A stretch of 64,000 nt of DNA, taken from contig NZ_JACHIV010000001.1 in assembly GCF_014203325.1 (NCBI RefSeq), forward strand, positions 4,713,501 to 4,777,500, written 5' to 3'. Below the pieces are notes generated by a model. It did not search any database and was not told where the DNA came from. It saw only the letters and a list, made by a program, of their open reading frames with translations. Numbering within the stretch: position 1 is the first letter of the stretch; every line of letters starts with the position of its first letter. The position numbers were made by a program, and so were the translations under genes. Of the stretch, positions 28,491 to 36,142 are shown one piece after another. Source of the stretch: Saccharopolyspora gloriosae (GTDB taxonomy: Bacteria; Actinomycetota; Actinomycetes; Mycobacteriales; Pseudonocardiaceae).

Positions 28491-28829
28491 TCAATCCAGG
28501 TCGACGTGGACGTGGACCTTGCCGCCTTCGTCGCGGACCGCGCGGGCCTGGCCGGTGCGCCGCTCGCCGCCGACTTCGAGGGCGATCGGGCCGGATTCCA
28601 GGAAGTTGCGCCACCAGCGCTTCTGGTCGGGCAGTTCCACCTTGATCGTGGCACCGCTCTCGGTGCGGCGGATGGCGACGACCAGTGAGAACTCCCGGCC
28701 GGAGCGACGGCCCTGGTAGGTCACGATCGCCATGCTCGTACCGCCGGCGTCCGGCCATTTCCCGAACCGCGCGACGAGCGGCGCGACGGCCTTGTTGACC
28801 CAGCGCCCTACGACGGACACGACTCCCAC
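28491..28829 (-). CDS. Short deazaflavin/nitroreductase-like protein
   Basis: About 112 residues with the split-barrel look of the F420-dependent DDN/DUF385 group: KWPDAGGTSMAIVTYQGRRSGREFSLVVAIRRTES, then KVELPDQKRWWRNFLESGPIALEV and a terminal VHVHVDLD. The GRRSGR and WWRNF segments are the conserved parts. Three in-frame GTG codons (28838, 28829, 28820) could start it; none has a decisive ribosome site, so the N-terminus is uncertain by a few residues. Cofactor binding is inferred from family only. Same strand as the ArsR gene upstream. Confidence 0.7.
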   Translation of the reverse strand: MGVVSVVGRWVNKAVAPLVARFGKWPDAGGTSMAIVTYQGRRSGREFSLVVAIRRTESGATIKVELPDQKRWWRNFLESGPIALEVGGERRTGQARAVRDEGGKVHVHVDLD

Positions 28830-28885
28830 GGCGACCACCCGATTCCGTTGACGACACCCGTGATCGACTCTACGCCGCCGAATCG

Positions 28886-29200
28886 TCAGGCGGCTTCCTC
28901 CGCGATCGAGCGCAGAACTCCGTCCAGCGCGGTGGAAAAGCGGTCGAACGTGTCCGCGCGCAGCGACACGAAGCAGCGGGTCCCTTCGAAGCGGCAGCGC
29001 ACCACGCCCGCTTCCCGCAGCACCTTCATGTGGTGGCTGAGCGTCGACGGCCCCACCTCCACGGCGAAGTCGTCCCGCTGGTGCTCGCCGCGGTCCGCGA
29101 GGACCGCCAGGATGCGCAGCCGAGCCGGATCGCCCAAGGCCGCGAACACCCGCGCGAGCCGGACGTCCTGCAGGTCGGGGTGCTCCGGAGTGCGTGCCAT
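28886..29200 (-). CDS. ArsR-family transcriptional regulator
   Basis: 104-residue winged-helix repressor. The DNA-binding part reads RLARVFAALGDPARLRILAVLADRG, then FAVEVGPSTLSHHMKVLREAGVVRCRFEGTRCFVSL. There is no CxC metal motif in the recognition helix, so it is not a classic metal sensor. ATG 29200 is taken; a GTG two codons upstream is possible. It is divergent from the muconolactone-isomerase-like gene, and a perfect palindrome sits between them, so it probably represses both. The ligand is unknown. Confidence 0.9.
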   Translation of the reverse strand: MARTPEHPDLQDVRLARVFAALGDPARLRILAVLADRGEHQRDDFAVEVGPSTLSHHMKVLREAGVVRCRFEGTRCFVSLRADTFDRFSTALDGVLRSIAEEAA

Positions 29201-29219
29201 GACCACATTCTAACCATGT

Positions 29220-29240
29220 TCGAAGTTCGACGAACTTCGA
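29220..29240 (+). promoter_or_regulatory. Perfect palindromic operator between ArsR and isomerase-like genes
   Basis: TCGAAGTTCG (29220-29229) and CGAACTTCGA (29231-29240) are exact inverse complements around one central A. The 10-1-10 symmetry and the location 20 bases upstream of the ArsR start make it the obvious binding site of that repressor. Confidence 0.85.
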
Positions 29241-29294
29241 TGTACTGTCGCGGTCCCGGCTGCCGAACCAGCGGCCCGAGTTGAAGGAGCGACC

Positions 29295-29579
29295 GTGGAA
29301 TTCCTCGTCCGAGTCGACGTGTCCCACGTCTTCGAGCTGCCCGCCGCCGAACGCGACGACGTCATCCGGCGCGAGCAGGAGCGCGGACGCGACCTGCTCG
29401 CCCGCGGAGTGATCAAGCACTTCTGGACCCTGGTGGGCAAGCGGGCCAACGTCGGCGTCTGGGTCGCGGCCGACGCCGAGGAGCTGCACGACGTGCTCTC
29501 CGACCTGCCGATCTGGCCCTGGGCCGACATCGAGGTGACCCCGCTGATCACGCACTTCCTGGTCACCGAGGCGAAGTAG
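29295..29579 (+). CDS. Muconolactone delta-isomerase family protein
   Basis: 94 residues, a ferredoxin-like alpha/beta fold: MEFLVRVDVSHVFELP, then REQERGRDLLARGVIKHFWTLVGKRANVGVWVAADAEELH and a C-terminal WADIEVTPLITHF. These are the conserved blocks of muconolactone delta-isomerase (beta-ketoadipate pathway) and YciI-like relatives. No other catechol-degradation gene is adjacent, so the catalytic role is doubtful. It starts at a GTG with AAGGAG at good spacing. It is divergent from an ArsR repressor across a perfect operator, suggesting inducible expression. Confidence 0.85.
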   Translation: MEFLVRVDVSHVFELPAAERDDVIRREQERGRDLLARGVIKHFWTLVGKRANVGVWVAADAEELHDVLSDLPIWPWADIEVTPLITHFLVTEAK

Positions 29580-29714
29580 CACCGCTCAGCCTGCGGATCA
29601 AGGAAGTTCACCGCACCCGATCTTGCGGATTCTTTCACTCGGCCACGCCTCCCGTAGCGCCATTCCGTTCGGCACCCTGGAATTCGATGCACTTCCCAGC
29701 GCAGGAGGCGAACG

Positions 29715-29831
29715 ATGGGCAGACGGGACGCCGACCGGGACGGGCAGGGCACCCCGCAACCGGAGAAGTGGGAGACCTGGGGCAGCGAGGACGACGGCAA
29801 CAAGCACGAAGGCGACGAGGGCAAGGAGTAG
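29715..29831 (+). CDS. Candidate RiPP precursor peptide, 38 residues, acidic (imiditide-like)
   Basis: Starting at an ATG with an excellent GCAGGAGG site 6-13 bases upstream, this frame encodes 38 residues: a basic start MGRRDADRDG, a central PEKWETWGSEDDGN and an acidic tail ending EGDEGKE. It has 12 Asp/Glu against 6 Arg/Lys, no Cys, and Asp-Gly pairs at residues 9-10 and 27-28, where aspartimide forms most easily. The stop lies 6 bases before the methyltransferase GTG, and that gene's AAGGAG site sits inside its last codons, so the two are coupled. Size, charge and partner match precursors of imiditides, in which a PIMT homologue methylates one Asp that then cyclises. A competing frame over the same DNA has no such ribosome site. 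Confidence 0.7.
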   Translation: MGRRDADRDGQGTPQPEKWETWGSEDDGNKHEGDEGKE

Positions 29832-29837
29832 GCCGTC

Positions 29838-30938
29838 GTGACCGCGTGGCGTGCCCGGCTCCCCGTGCCCAGGGAGGCGTTCGTTCCGCCGGTGATCTGG
29901 GACGACGACCCGGAATCGGACGGATTCGCTCCGGTCTCCCGCGAGAGCGAGCCCGCGCGGTGGCGTGCCTTGGTCGACGCCGACGAACCGGTCGTGACTC
30001 AAGTCGAAGACGGGCGGGACCACGACATCGCGCGAGCACCGACCAGCTCGTGCAGCAGGCCGTCGCTCGTCGCCGACATGCTCGACGCGCTGGAAGTGCG
30101 GCCAGGCCAACGGATTCTCGAAATCGGCAGCGGCACCGGGTGGAACGCGGCGCTGCTGCGCGACCGAGTCGGCTCGGCGGGTCACGTCACCACGGTCGAG
30201 ATCGACGCGGACGTGGCCGAGCAGGCCCGGCGCGCACTCGCCACGACCGGCCACGAAGCCGTGGTCGTCACCGCCGACGGCAGCGGCGGTCACCCGGCGG
30301 GAGCGCCGTACGACCGGGTGATCGCCACCGCCTCGGTGCGAGCCGTGCCGCAGGCGTGGATCGACCAGACCCGCAGCGGCGGACTGATCCTGACTCCGTG
30401 GGGCACCGACTACGGCGAAGATGCCTTGACACGGCTGGAAGTTCGCCCGGACGGCTCCGCGAGCGGGCGGTGCGGCACCCGCTTGGCGTTCATGCGGATG
30501 CGCGGGCAACGCCGCCACCACCTCGATCCCACCGACGCGGAACTGGCCGCCGCCGACCGGACCATCACCTCGCGGCGCGGTCCGGAACTGTTCGACATGG
30601 TGGAGTTCTCCCGAGCCGCCTTCACCATCGGCCTGCGCGTACCGCACTGCTACCTCACCGTCGACGATCGCGACGACGAGCACCGCGACGTCGAACTGCA
30701 CGACCTCCGCTCTCGGTCCTGGGCGAAAGTCGCCATGGTGCGCGGCGAGCACCCGTGGACCGTGCACCAGCTCGGCCCCCGTCACCTGTGGGACGAGGCC
30801 GACGCCGCGTACTCGTGGTGGCTGAGCAACGGCGAACCGGCCGCGGACCGCTACGGGCTGACCGTCGCACCCGACGGCTCGCACGCGGTGCGGCTGGACG
30901 AACCGGACGGCGAACACCGCTGGACGCTCGACACCTGA
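29838..30938 (+). CDS. PIMT-like O-methyltransferase, RiPP-associated type
   Basis: 366-residue SAM-dependent methyltransferase homologous to protein-L-isoaspartate O-methyltransferase. The class I SAM site reads RILEIGSGTGWNAALL, with VTTVEIDADVAEQARRAL as motif post I and DRVIATASVRAVPQAWIDQ around motifs II-III. The C-terminus carries SWWLSNGEPAADRYGLTV, matching the WxxxGxPxxxRFGxTV-like motif that marks PIMT homologues tailoring lanthipeptides, lasso peptides, graspetides and imiditides; ordinary repair PIMTs are shorter and lack it. No ATP-grasp, LanKC or lasso cyclase gene is nearby, so a stand-alone imiditide pathway is the best fit. It starts at a GTG directly after the acidic peptide gene. 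The methylated residue is not known. Confidence 0.85.
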   Translation: MTAWRARLPVPREAFVPPVIWDDDPESDGFAPVSRESEPARWRALVDADEPVVTQVEDGRDHDIARAPTSSCSRPSLVADMLDALEVRPGQRILEIGSGTGWNAALLRDRVGSAGHVTTVEIDADVAEQARRALATTGHEAVVVTADGSGGHPAGAPYDRVIATASVRAVPQAWIDQTRSGGLILTPWGTDYGEDALTRLEVRPDGSASGRCGTRLAFMRMRGQRRHHLDPTDAELAAADRTITSRRGPELFDMVEFSRAAFTIGLRVPHCYLTVDDRDDEHRDVELHDLRSRSWAKVAMVRGEHPWTVHQLGPRHLWDEADAAYSWWLSNGEPAADRYGLTVAPDGSHAVRLDEPDGEHRWTLDT

Positions 30939-31110
30939 AGCGCCGCAAGCGGAAACCTCCGGCGGCCTGAGCACCCGACCGTTCCATGCCGACCGCCCGG
31001 CGACGATCCTCTCTCCCTCGCCGAACTCCGGATCCGATCTTGCCGAACCCGGCGCGGAGCGGTCCCCGTCCTCGGTAGCCTCCGCGCCACCGCGGAAAGG
31101 AGGCGTCGCA

Positions 31111-31464
31111 ATGCCGGAAGAGCCGGAGCTGGTCGTTGTCGCCGAACGCGCACGCCGGTCCGAGGCCGGATCGCGTGCCGTGTTCAAAGCGCTCGCCCGG
31201 TCCTACCTCTACGCCCGCACCAGCGAGGACGCACCGCTGCTGCACGTCGCCGACCTCGGCGAACGTGGCCGGTGGGCGTCGGTGTTCAGCACCCGCGAAC
31301 GACTGGCCGCCACCATCGGCGAGTGCGACGCGATCGGGATGCCCGGCATGGACTTCCTCGAATTCGTGCCCACCGGAGTCGGCCTCGTCCTCGACCCCCG
31401 CGACCCGCACGCCCTGCCCTGCCGCCGCACCTGCTCGACCAGGCGGCCGCAGCCCTCGGCGTGA
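31111..31464 (+). CDS. SseB-domain protein of a type VII toxin locus
   Basis: 117 residues with the SseB N-terminal-like fold: SRAVFKALARSYLYARTSEDAPLLHVADLGERGRWASVFSTRERLA, then MPGMDFLEFVPTGVGLVLDP. In actinobacteria such small proteins commonly precede type VII-secreted polymorphic toxins. A GGAAAGGAGG site precedes the ATG. It is followed 10 bases later by a WXG/EspC-like gene on the same strand, so it is the first gene of the locus. A chaperone role is guesswork. Confidence 0.75.
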   Translation: MPEEPELVVVAERARRSEAGSRAVFKALARSYLYARTSEDAPLLHVADLGERGRWASVFSTRERLAATIGECDAIGMPGMDFLEFVPTGVGLVLDPRDPHALPCRRTCSTRRPQPSA

Positions 31465-31474
31465 CCAGATCGGC

Positions 31475-31780
31475 ATGAGCGACCACGGCGAAGTCGAAGT
31501 CATCCTGACCGCACTGATCAACGCCGCGACGGGCATCGACCAGGTCGTCGAGGACATGAGCACCGTCGGCGCCGAAGACATCTCCGACCTCGGCGACGGC
31601 ACCGACTACGGCCACGAACCGCTGACACCGGCCGTCCGCGAATTCGCCGACGCCTGGGGATACGGCCTGGACAGGCTGATGCGGGACGCCACCGGGCTGA
31701 GCGAATCCCTGCACGACTCCGCGCAGACCTACGCCGAGGCGGAGAACGTCAACATCGACCGGTTCGTGCAGGGACGGTGA
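31475..31780 (+). CDS. Small helical T7SS-associated (EspC/WXG-like) protein
   Basis: 101 residues, largely helical: EVEVILTALINAATGIDQVVEDM, then TPAVREFADAWGYGLDRLMRDATGLSESLHDSAQTYAEAE. The trailing AxxYxxAE pattern matches type VII secretion partners of the EspC/DUF2580 group. It ends two bases before the GTG of the frameshifted toxin gene. It probably forms a heterodimer with the N-terminal helical domain of that toxin and guides it to a type VII secretion machine encoded elsewhere. Confidence 0.75.
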   Translation: MSDHGEVEVILTALINAATGIDQVVEDMSTVGAEDISDLGDGTDYGHEPLTPAVREFADAWGYGLDRLMRDATGLSESLHDSAQTYAEAENVNIDRFVQGR

Positions 31781-31782
31781 GC

Positions 31783-32971
31783 GTGGCCGAGCTCGGAGAT
31801 ACCACCGACCCGCGCGCGCTCATCCCCGGCGATCCGGGAACGGGTTCGCGGCGAGATCGCGCTGTGCAATCGCTACGCAGCCGGACTCGGCCGCGCCGGG
31901 GAGGCACTGCGAACCCTCGACACCGCGGATTGGCGAGGTGAAGCCGCCGACGCGTTCCACGAAGCGTTCGACGGACACCCCGTCGACTGGCTCAAGGCGT
32001 CCGACGCGTTCCGCGACGCCGCCGACTCCCTCACCGGATACGTCGAAGTCCTCGAATGGGCGCAGCGCCAAGCCGTGGAGGCCGTCGCCCTGTGGCAGGA
32101 AGCCGACGCCGCGACGCAGCAGGCCCGAGCCGACCACGACACCGCGGTCGCCCGCGAGCAGAAGCGGTCCGCCGACGCTGGAACACCCGCCGCGCCGATC
32201 CCCTTCGCTGACCCCGGCGCCGAAAAGCGGGCCGCCGCTCAAGACCTGCTGCACCGCACTCGTGCACAACTCGCCGAGACCGGTGACCGCACCCGCACGA
32301 CGATCCTCGACCTCACCGCCGCAGCACCCGCCCGGCCGGGGTTCTGGGGTCAGGCGGGCCAGCTCGGTGCCGACTTCGCCGCCGGACTCGGCGACTGGGT
32401 CAGCGACCTCGGCGACATCCTCGGCAACATCCCCGCCACGCTCTCGGCGGCGGCCACCGATCCCACCGCGTTCGCGAAGCAACTGGTCTCCTGGGACCAG
32501 TTCCACACCAACCCCGCACGCTGGGCAGGACACGTCCTCCCGGACGCGGCGCTCACCCTCGTCGGCGGAGCCGGAGCGGCCAAGAAGGGCGGCAGCCTGC
32601 TCAAAGGCGTCACCGCGACGGGCCGCGCCAACCGCATCCTCGACAAGGCCAAGCACAACGGCAAAGGCATCACCGACCACGTCGCGAACAAGGGCGCGGA
32701 CATCGGGCGCAAGCCGGACCGCAACAAGAAGATGCCCATCCGCCTCGTCGACAACGTCGACGACCTCAACACCATTTGGAAAGACCTGTCCCGCGGCGGC
32801 CGCCCAACGGAATTGCCGAACTACAACGGGACGAGCGTAGAGATGCCGGACGGCAGCGTGATCTCCTACCGGGAGAAACCAGGACGCGGCCCCACTGGGA
32901 ACACCATCGACTTGGTGTCCCCCGAAGGCCGTAGCCTCAAGATTCACATCGACACACCCAAAGGGAACTGA
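31783..32971 (+). pseudogene. Type VII-secreted polymorphic toxin, frameshifted near 31831
   Basis: The GTG at 31783 starts VAELGDTTDPRALIPGDP, a standard N-terminus of actinobacterial T7SS toxins. That frame then fails and meets a TGA near 31941. The continuation is in the next frame: IRERVRGEIALCNRY, then LDTADWRGEAADAFHEAFDG (the WXG-like turn), a long helical region, and a C-terminal toxin-like segment RLVDNVDDLNTIWKDL with MPDGSVISYREKPG and a final KIHID. The longer frame has no start before 32075. Loss of a few bases between repeated GCGATCCGG words would explain the shift. The C-terminal region may be a BECR-type nuclease, but that is uncertain. Immunity-like genes follow directly. 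Confidence 0.7.
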
Positions 32972-33300
32972 TGAACCTATCAGCCGATTTCATCGAGGGC
33001 GTCCGTGAGGCGGGCGAAGACGACTGGGTTCAGTTCATCGACCTCGGACACCTGCTGATCGAAGAGAGCGGAACGAACGAACGCCTCATCGAGCGAGGTG
33101 TCGACGCGGCCGCCGAGCTGATCGAGCGAGGCATCGTCCGCCCCGGGCAGCTGACCGAGCACGGGTTCCAGCCATGGACGTGCAGCAAAAGCGAAGCGAT
33201 CGATCAAATCCGCGAGATGGCACAGGAAATAAGCAAGACGCAGAGCATCTTCCGGCCCGGAGACATCTGCTGGTTCGACGTCATCACGGATGAATCTTGA
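32971..33300 (+). CDS. Probable immunity protein 1
   Basis: 109-residue acidic protein starting at an ATG that overlaps the toxin's TGA. It contains DLGHLLIEESGTNERLIERG, GIVRPGQLTEHGFQPWT and a terminal FRPGDICWFDV. The next gene is a clear paralogue with the same block order and the PGDICWF ending. Position directly after a polymorphic toxin gene, small size and acidity all point to an immunity protein. I do not recognise a named immunity family. Confidence 0.75.
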   Translation: MNLSADFIEGVREAGEDDWVQFIDLGHLLIEESGTNERLIERGVDAAAELIERGIVRPGQLTEHGFQPWTCSKSEAIDQIREMAQEISKTQSIFRPGDICWFDVITDES

Positions 33301-33637
33301 AGTGACACTCCGGATTTCAGAACAACTCCTCGACTGGGTGCTCGAATCCGGGGAGTATGACCAGATTCAGCTCGCGGACCTCGCCTACTTCGTCAAGGAA
33401 GACACCGGGACCGACGAAGACCTCATCGGTCGCACCGTGGAGGCGACCATCTTGTTGATGCAGGACGGTGTCCTCACCCCCGGCGACATGGTCGACCACG
33501 AGTTCCGGCCGTGGACGGTCGACCTGCAGCAGGCCGAACGACGAATCCGCGAAGGAGCGGCGCACGTACGGCAAGAGACCGGGCGGTTCCTCCCCGGCGA
33601 CATCTGCTGGTTCAGGGCGCGCAGTTACGACGCTTGA
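33290..33637 (+). CDS. Probable immunity protein 2, paralogue of the preceding gene
   Basis: 115 residues overlapping the previous gene by 11 bases. It shares DLAYFVKEDTGTDEDLIGR, GVLTPGDMVDHEFRPWT and FLPGDICWF with its neighbour, showing tandem duplication and divergence. Acidic and soluble. Duplicated immunity genes often protect against variant toxins of kin, so the two copies may have different specificities. A strong terminator separates it from the convergent dehydrogenase operon. Confidence 0.75.
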   Translation: MNLEVTLRISEQLLDWVLESGEYDQIQLADLAYFVKEDTGTDEDLIGRTVEATILLMQDGVLTPGDMVDHEFRPWTVDLQQAERRIREGAAHVRQETGRFLPGDICWFRARSYDA

Positions 33638-33667
33638 GCCCACACGAAGGTCACGCGCCGAAGAGCA

Positions 33668-33710
33668 GAACGACCCGCCCGCCCCGAATCTCGGGGTGGG
33701 CGGGTCGTTC
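33668..33710 (+). terminator. Bidirectional terminator between immunity genes and E2 gene
   Basis: GAACGACCCGCCC (33668-33680) pairs with GGGCGGGTCGTTC (33698-33710), with CCCCGA/TCGGGG nested inside. It lies between two convergent genes. Confidence 0.9.
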
Positions 33711-33722
33711 GGTGCTGCTGGG

Positions 33723-34970
33723 TCAGGCGATGATGCGCAGCGGGTCTTCCAGGAGGGCGGTGAACTGCTGGAGGAACGCCGCGCCCACGGCGCCGTCGAT
33801 GGCGCGGTGGTCGGCGGAGAGGGTGACGCGCAGGATCTTGCGGGCCACGACCTCGCCGTCGCGGAGCTGGAGCTCGTCCTTCGCCGCGCCGACGGCCAGG
33901 ATTCCGGCCTCCGGCGGGTTGATCACGGCGGAGAACTGCTCGATGCCGAACATGCCCAGGTTCGAGATGGTGAAGGTGCCGCCGGACATCTCGTCCAGCT
34001 TCAGCTTGCCCTCGCGAGCCCGCCCGGCCTTCTCGCGGCCCTCGGCGGCGATCTCCGAGACGCTCTTGCGGTCCGCGTCGGGGATGACCGGCACGATCAG
34101 GCCGTCCTCGATGGCGACCGCGACGCCCAGGTTGATGCGCTTGTGCTTGATCAGCTTGTCGCCGCCGAAGGAGACGTTCACCGCCGGGTTCGCTCGCAGC
34201 GCCGTGGCGACCGCCTTCACGACCAGGTCGTTGATGCTGACCTTCGGGCCACCCGCCGCCTGCAGCCGCTCGTTGAGCTTCGCGCGGAACTCGACGAGTT
34301 CCGTGACGTCGATGGCGCTGGTCAGGTAGAAGTGCGGGGCCTGCTGCTTGCTCTCGGTGAGCCGCTTCGCGGTGACCTTGCGGATGTTGCTCAGCGGCAC
34401 CTCCTCGGCGTCCGCCGGAGTCGCCACCTGCGGCGCCGGGGCCGGGGCGGCCGGGGCCTGCGCTGCCGGGGCGGCCGGAGCGGGAGCCGACGAGGCGGCG
34501 GCCTCGATGTCGGCGCGGATGATCCTGCCACCGGGGCCGGTGCCCTCGACCGAACCGAGATCCACCCCGAGGTCCTTGGCCACGGCCTTCGCCAGCGGCG
34601 ACGCCTTCGGCTTCGCACCCTCGGCGACCGCGTTGCCGTTGGTGGGGGCGGGAGCGGCGGCGGGCTCGGCCTCCGGGGCCGGTTCCGGCTTCGCCGCCGG
34701 CGCGGTGGCCGGAGCCGACTGCGCCGCCGAACCCGAACCGTCGCCGACCAGGGCGATCGGCGTGCCGATCGGCACCGTCTGGCCCTCCTCGACGAGCAGC
34801 TGCTCCAGCACGCCGTCGTCGAAGGCCTCCAGCTCCATGATGGCCTTGTCGGTCTCGATGTCCGCGACGACCTCGCCGCGCTCGATCGAATCGCCCACCT
34901 TCTTGCGCCAGGCGGCGATGACGCCTTCCTCCATGGTGTCGGACAGGCGGGGCATCTGGATCTCAGTCAT
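33723..34970 (-). CDS. pdhC: 2-oxoacid dehydrogenase E2 (dihydrolipoamide acyltransferase)
   Basis: 415-residue core enzyme of a pyruvate- or branched-chain-type dehydrogenase complex, transferring the acyl group to CoA. One lipoyl domain (about 1-78) has the lipoylated Lys42 in ETDKAIME. An Ala/Pro-rich linker, a peripheral subunit-binding domain (SPLAKAVAKDLGVDLGSVEGTGPGGRI) and the catalytic domain follow; the active site is SADHRAIDG with His388 and Asp392. ATG 34970 is preferred over GTG 34976 because GAGG lies upstream of it. It is the last gene of a four-gene operon (E3, E1-alpha, E1-beta, E2). Confidence 0.93.
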   Translation of the reverse strand: MTEIQMPRLSDTMEEGVIAAWRKKVGDSIERGEVVADIETDKAIMELEAFDDGVLEQLLVEEGQTVPIGTPIALVGDGSGSAAQSAPATAPAAKPEPAPEAEPAAAPAPTNGNAVAEGAKPKASPLAKAVAKDLGVDLGSVEGTGPGGRIIRADIEAAASSAPAPAAPAAQAPAAPAPAPQVATPADAEEVPLSNIRKVTAKRLTESKQQAPHFYLTSAIDVTELVEFRAKLNERLQAAGGPKVSINDLVVKAVATALRANPAVNVSFGGDKLIKHKRINLGVAVAIEDGLIVPVIPDADRKSVSEIAAEGREKAGRAREGKLKLDEMSGGTFTISNLGMFGIEQFSAVINPPEAGILAVGAAKDELQLRDGEVVARKILRVTLSADHRAIDGAVGAAFLQQFTALLEDPLRIIA

Positions 34971-35062
34971 CTGCACATTCCTCGGGAACTCTCAAAGTCT
35001 CGTGGTGAACCGGTTCGTCGTGGCTCCCGGGGTCCGGCCCGAACGCACGACTCGGGTCGGGC

Positions 35063-36058
35063 TCAGCGGCGACGGCCGACGGCGTCGAGCGTCTCACGCA
35101 CCGCGGTCGTGAGGGACTCGGCGGAGGGCAGCGCGGCCGTCTCCAGCGGCTTCGCGTACGGCAGCGGGACCTCGGCGGAGGCGACCCGGCGCACCGGGGC
35201 GTCCAAGTAGTCGAACGCGCCGTCCGAAATGGACGCGGCGATCTCCGCGCCGATGCCGTAGGTCAGCCAGTCGTCCTCGGCCACGACAGCGCAACCGGTC
35301 TTGCGGACCGAGTTCACGAACGTCTCGCGGTCCAGCGGGCGCAGGCTGCGCAGGTCCACGACCTCGGCGTTGATGCCTTCCTCGGCGGCCAGCTTCTCCG
35401 CGACCTGCGTCGCCACGCCCGCCATCCGGGAGTAGCCGATGATCGTGATGTCGGTGCCCTCGCGGGTCACCGCGGCCTTGCCGATCTCGGCGGGCTCCAC
35501 GTGATCCGGGACCTCGCCCTTGGTGTTGTAGAGCGCCAGGTTCTCCAAGAACAGCACCGGGTCGTCGTCCCGGATCGCCGCCAGCAGCAGCGCCTTCGCG
35601 TCCGCGGGCGTGCTCGGCGCGACGACCTTCAGGCCCGGCACGAACGCGTAGTACAGCTCGATGTTCTGCGAATGCGTCGCGCCCAGCTGCTGACCGCCGC
35701 CACCGGGCGTGCGCAGCACCATCGGCACGTTGGTCTGACCGCCGAACATGCCGTAGATCTTGGCCGCGTGGTTGACGATCTGGTCCAGCGCCACCAGCGA
35801 GAAGTTGATCGTCATGAGCTCGACGACGGGCCGCAGCCCCAGCATCGCGGCGCCGACCGCAGCACCGACGAAGCCCTCCTCGGCGATCGGGGTGTCGCGC
35901 ACCCGCTTCTCGCCGAACTCGTCCAGCAGCCCAGCGGTGATCTTGTACGAGCCCTCGAAGACGCCGATCTCCTCACCGATGAGGAACACGTCGTCGTCGC
36001 GGTGCATCTCGTCGCGCAGGGTGTCGTGCAGCGCCTGGCGGTAAGTGATGACGGCCAA
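35063..36058 (-). CDS. pdhB: 2-oxoacid dehydrogenase E1 component, beta subunit
   Basis: 331 residues. The TTG at 36058 is chosen because CAGGAG lies 8 bases upstream and the product then begins LAVITYRQALHDTLRDEM, the family's normal N-terminus; an ATG at 36079 has no ribosome site. Transketolase pyrimidine-binding blocks are FLIGEEIGVFEGSYKITAGL, DTPIAEEGFVGAAVGAAMLG and the RTPGGGGQQLGATHSQ loop. With the alpha subunit it forms the thiamin-diphosphate heterotetramer that decarboxylates the 2-oxoacid. Cytoplasmic. Cotranscribed with the neighbouring E1-alpha and E2 genes. Confidence 0.93.
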   Translation of the reverse strand: MAVITYRQALHDTLRDEMHRDDDVFLIGEEIGVFEGSYKITAGLLDEFGEKRVRDTPIAEEGFVGAAVGAAMLGLRPVVELMTINFSLVALDQIVNHAAKIYGMFGGQTNVPMVLRTPGGGGQQLGATHSQNIELYYAFVPGLKVVAPSTPADAKALLLAAIRDDDPVLFLENLALYNTKGEVPDHVEPAEIGKAAVTREGTDITIIGYSRMAGVATQVAEKLAAEEGINAEVVDLRSLRPLDRETFVNSVRKTGCAVVAEDDWLTYGIGAEIAASISDGAFDYLDAPVRRVASAEVPLPYAKPLETAALPSAESLTTAVRETLDAVGRRR

Positions 36059-36142
36059 GAGTCGTTCTCCTGAAGACATGCCGCGCGCGGCACCCGGCGA
36101 AGCACACCGGGCACCGCGCGACGACGAGAGATGAGAGTGCGG

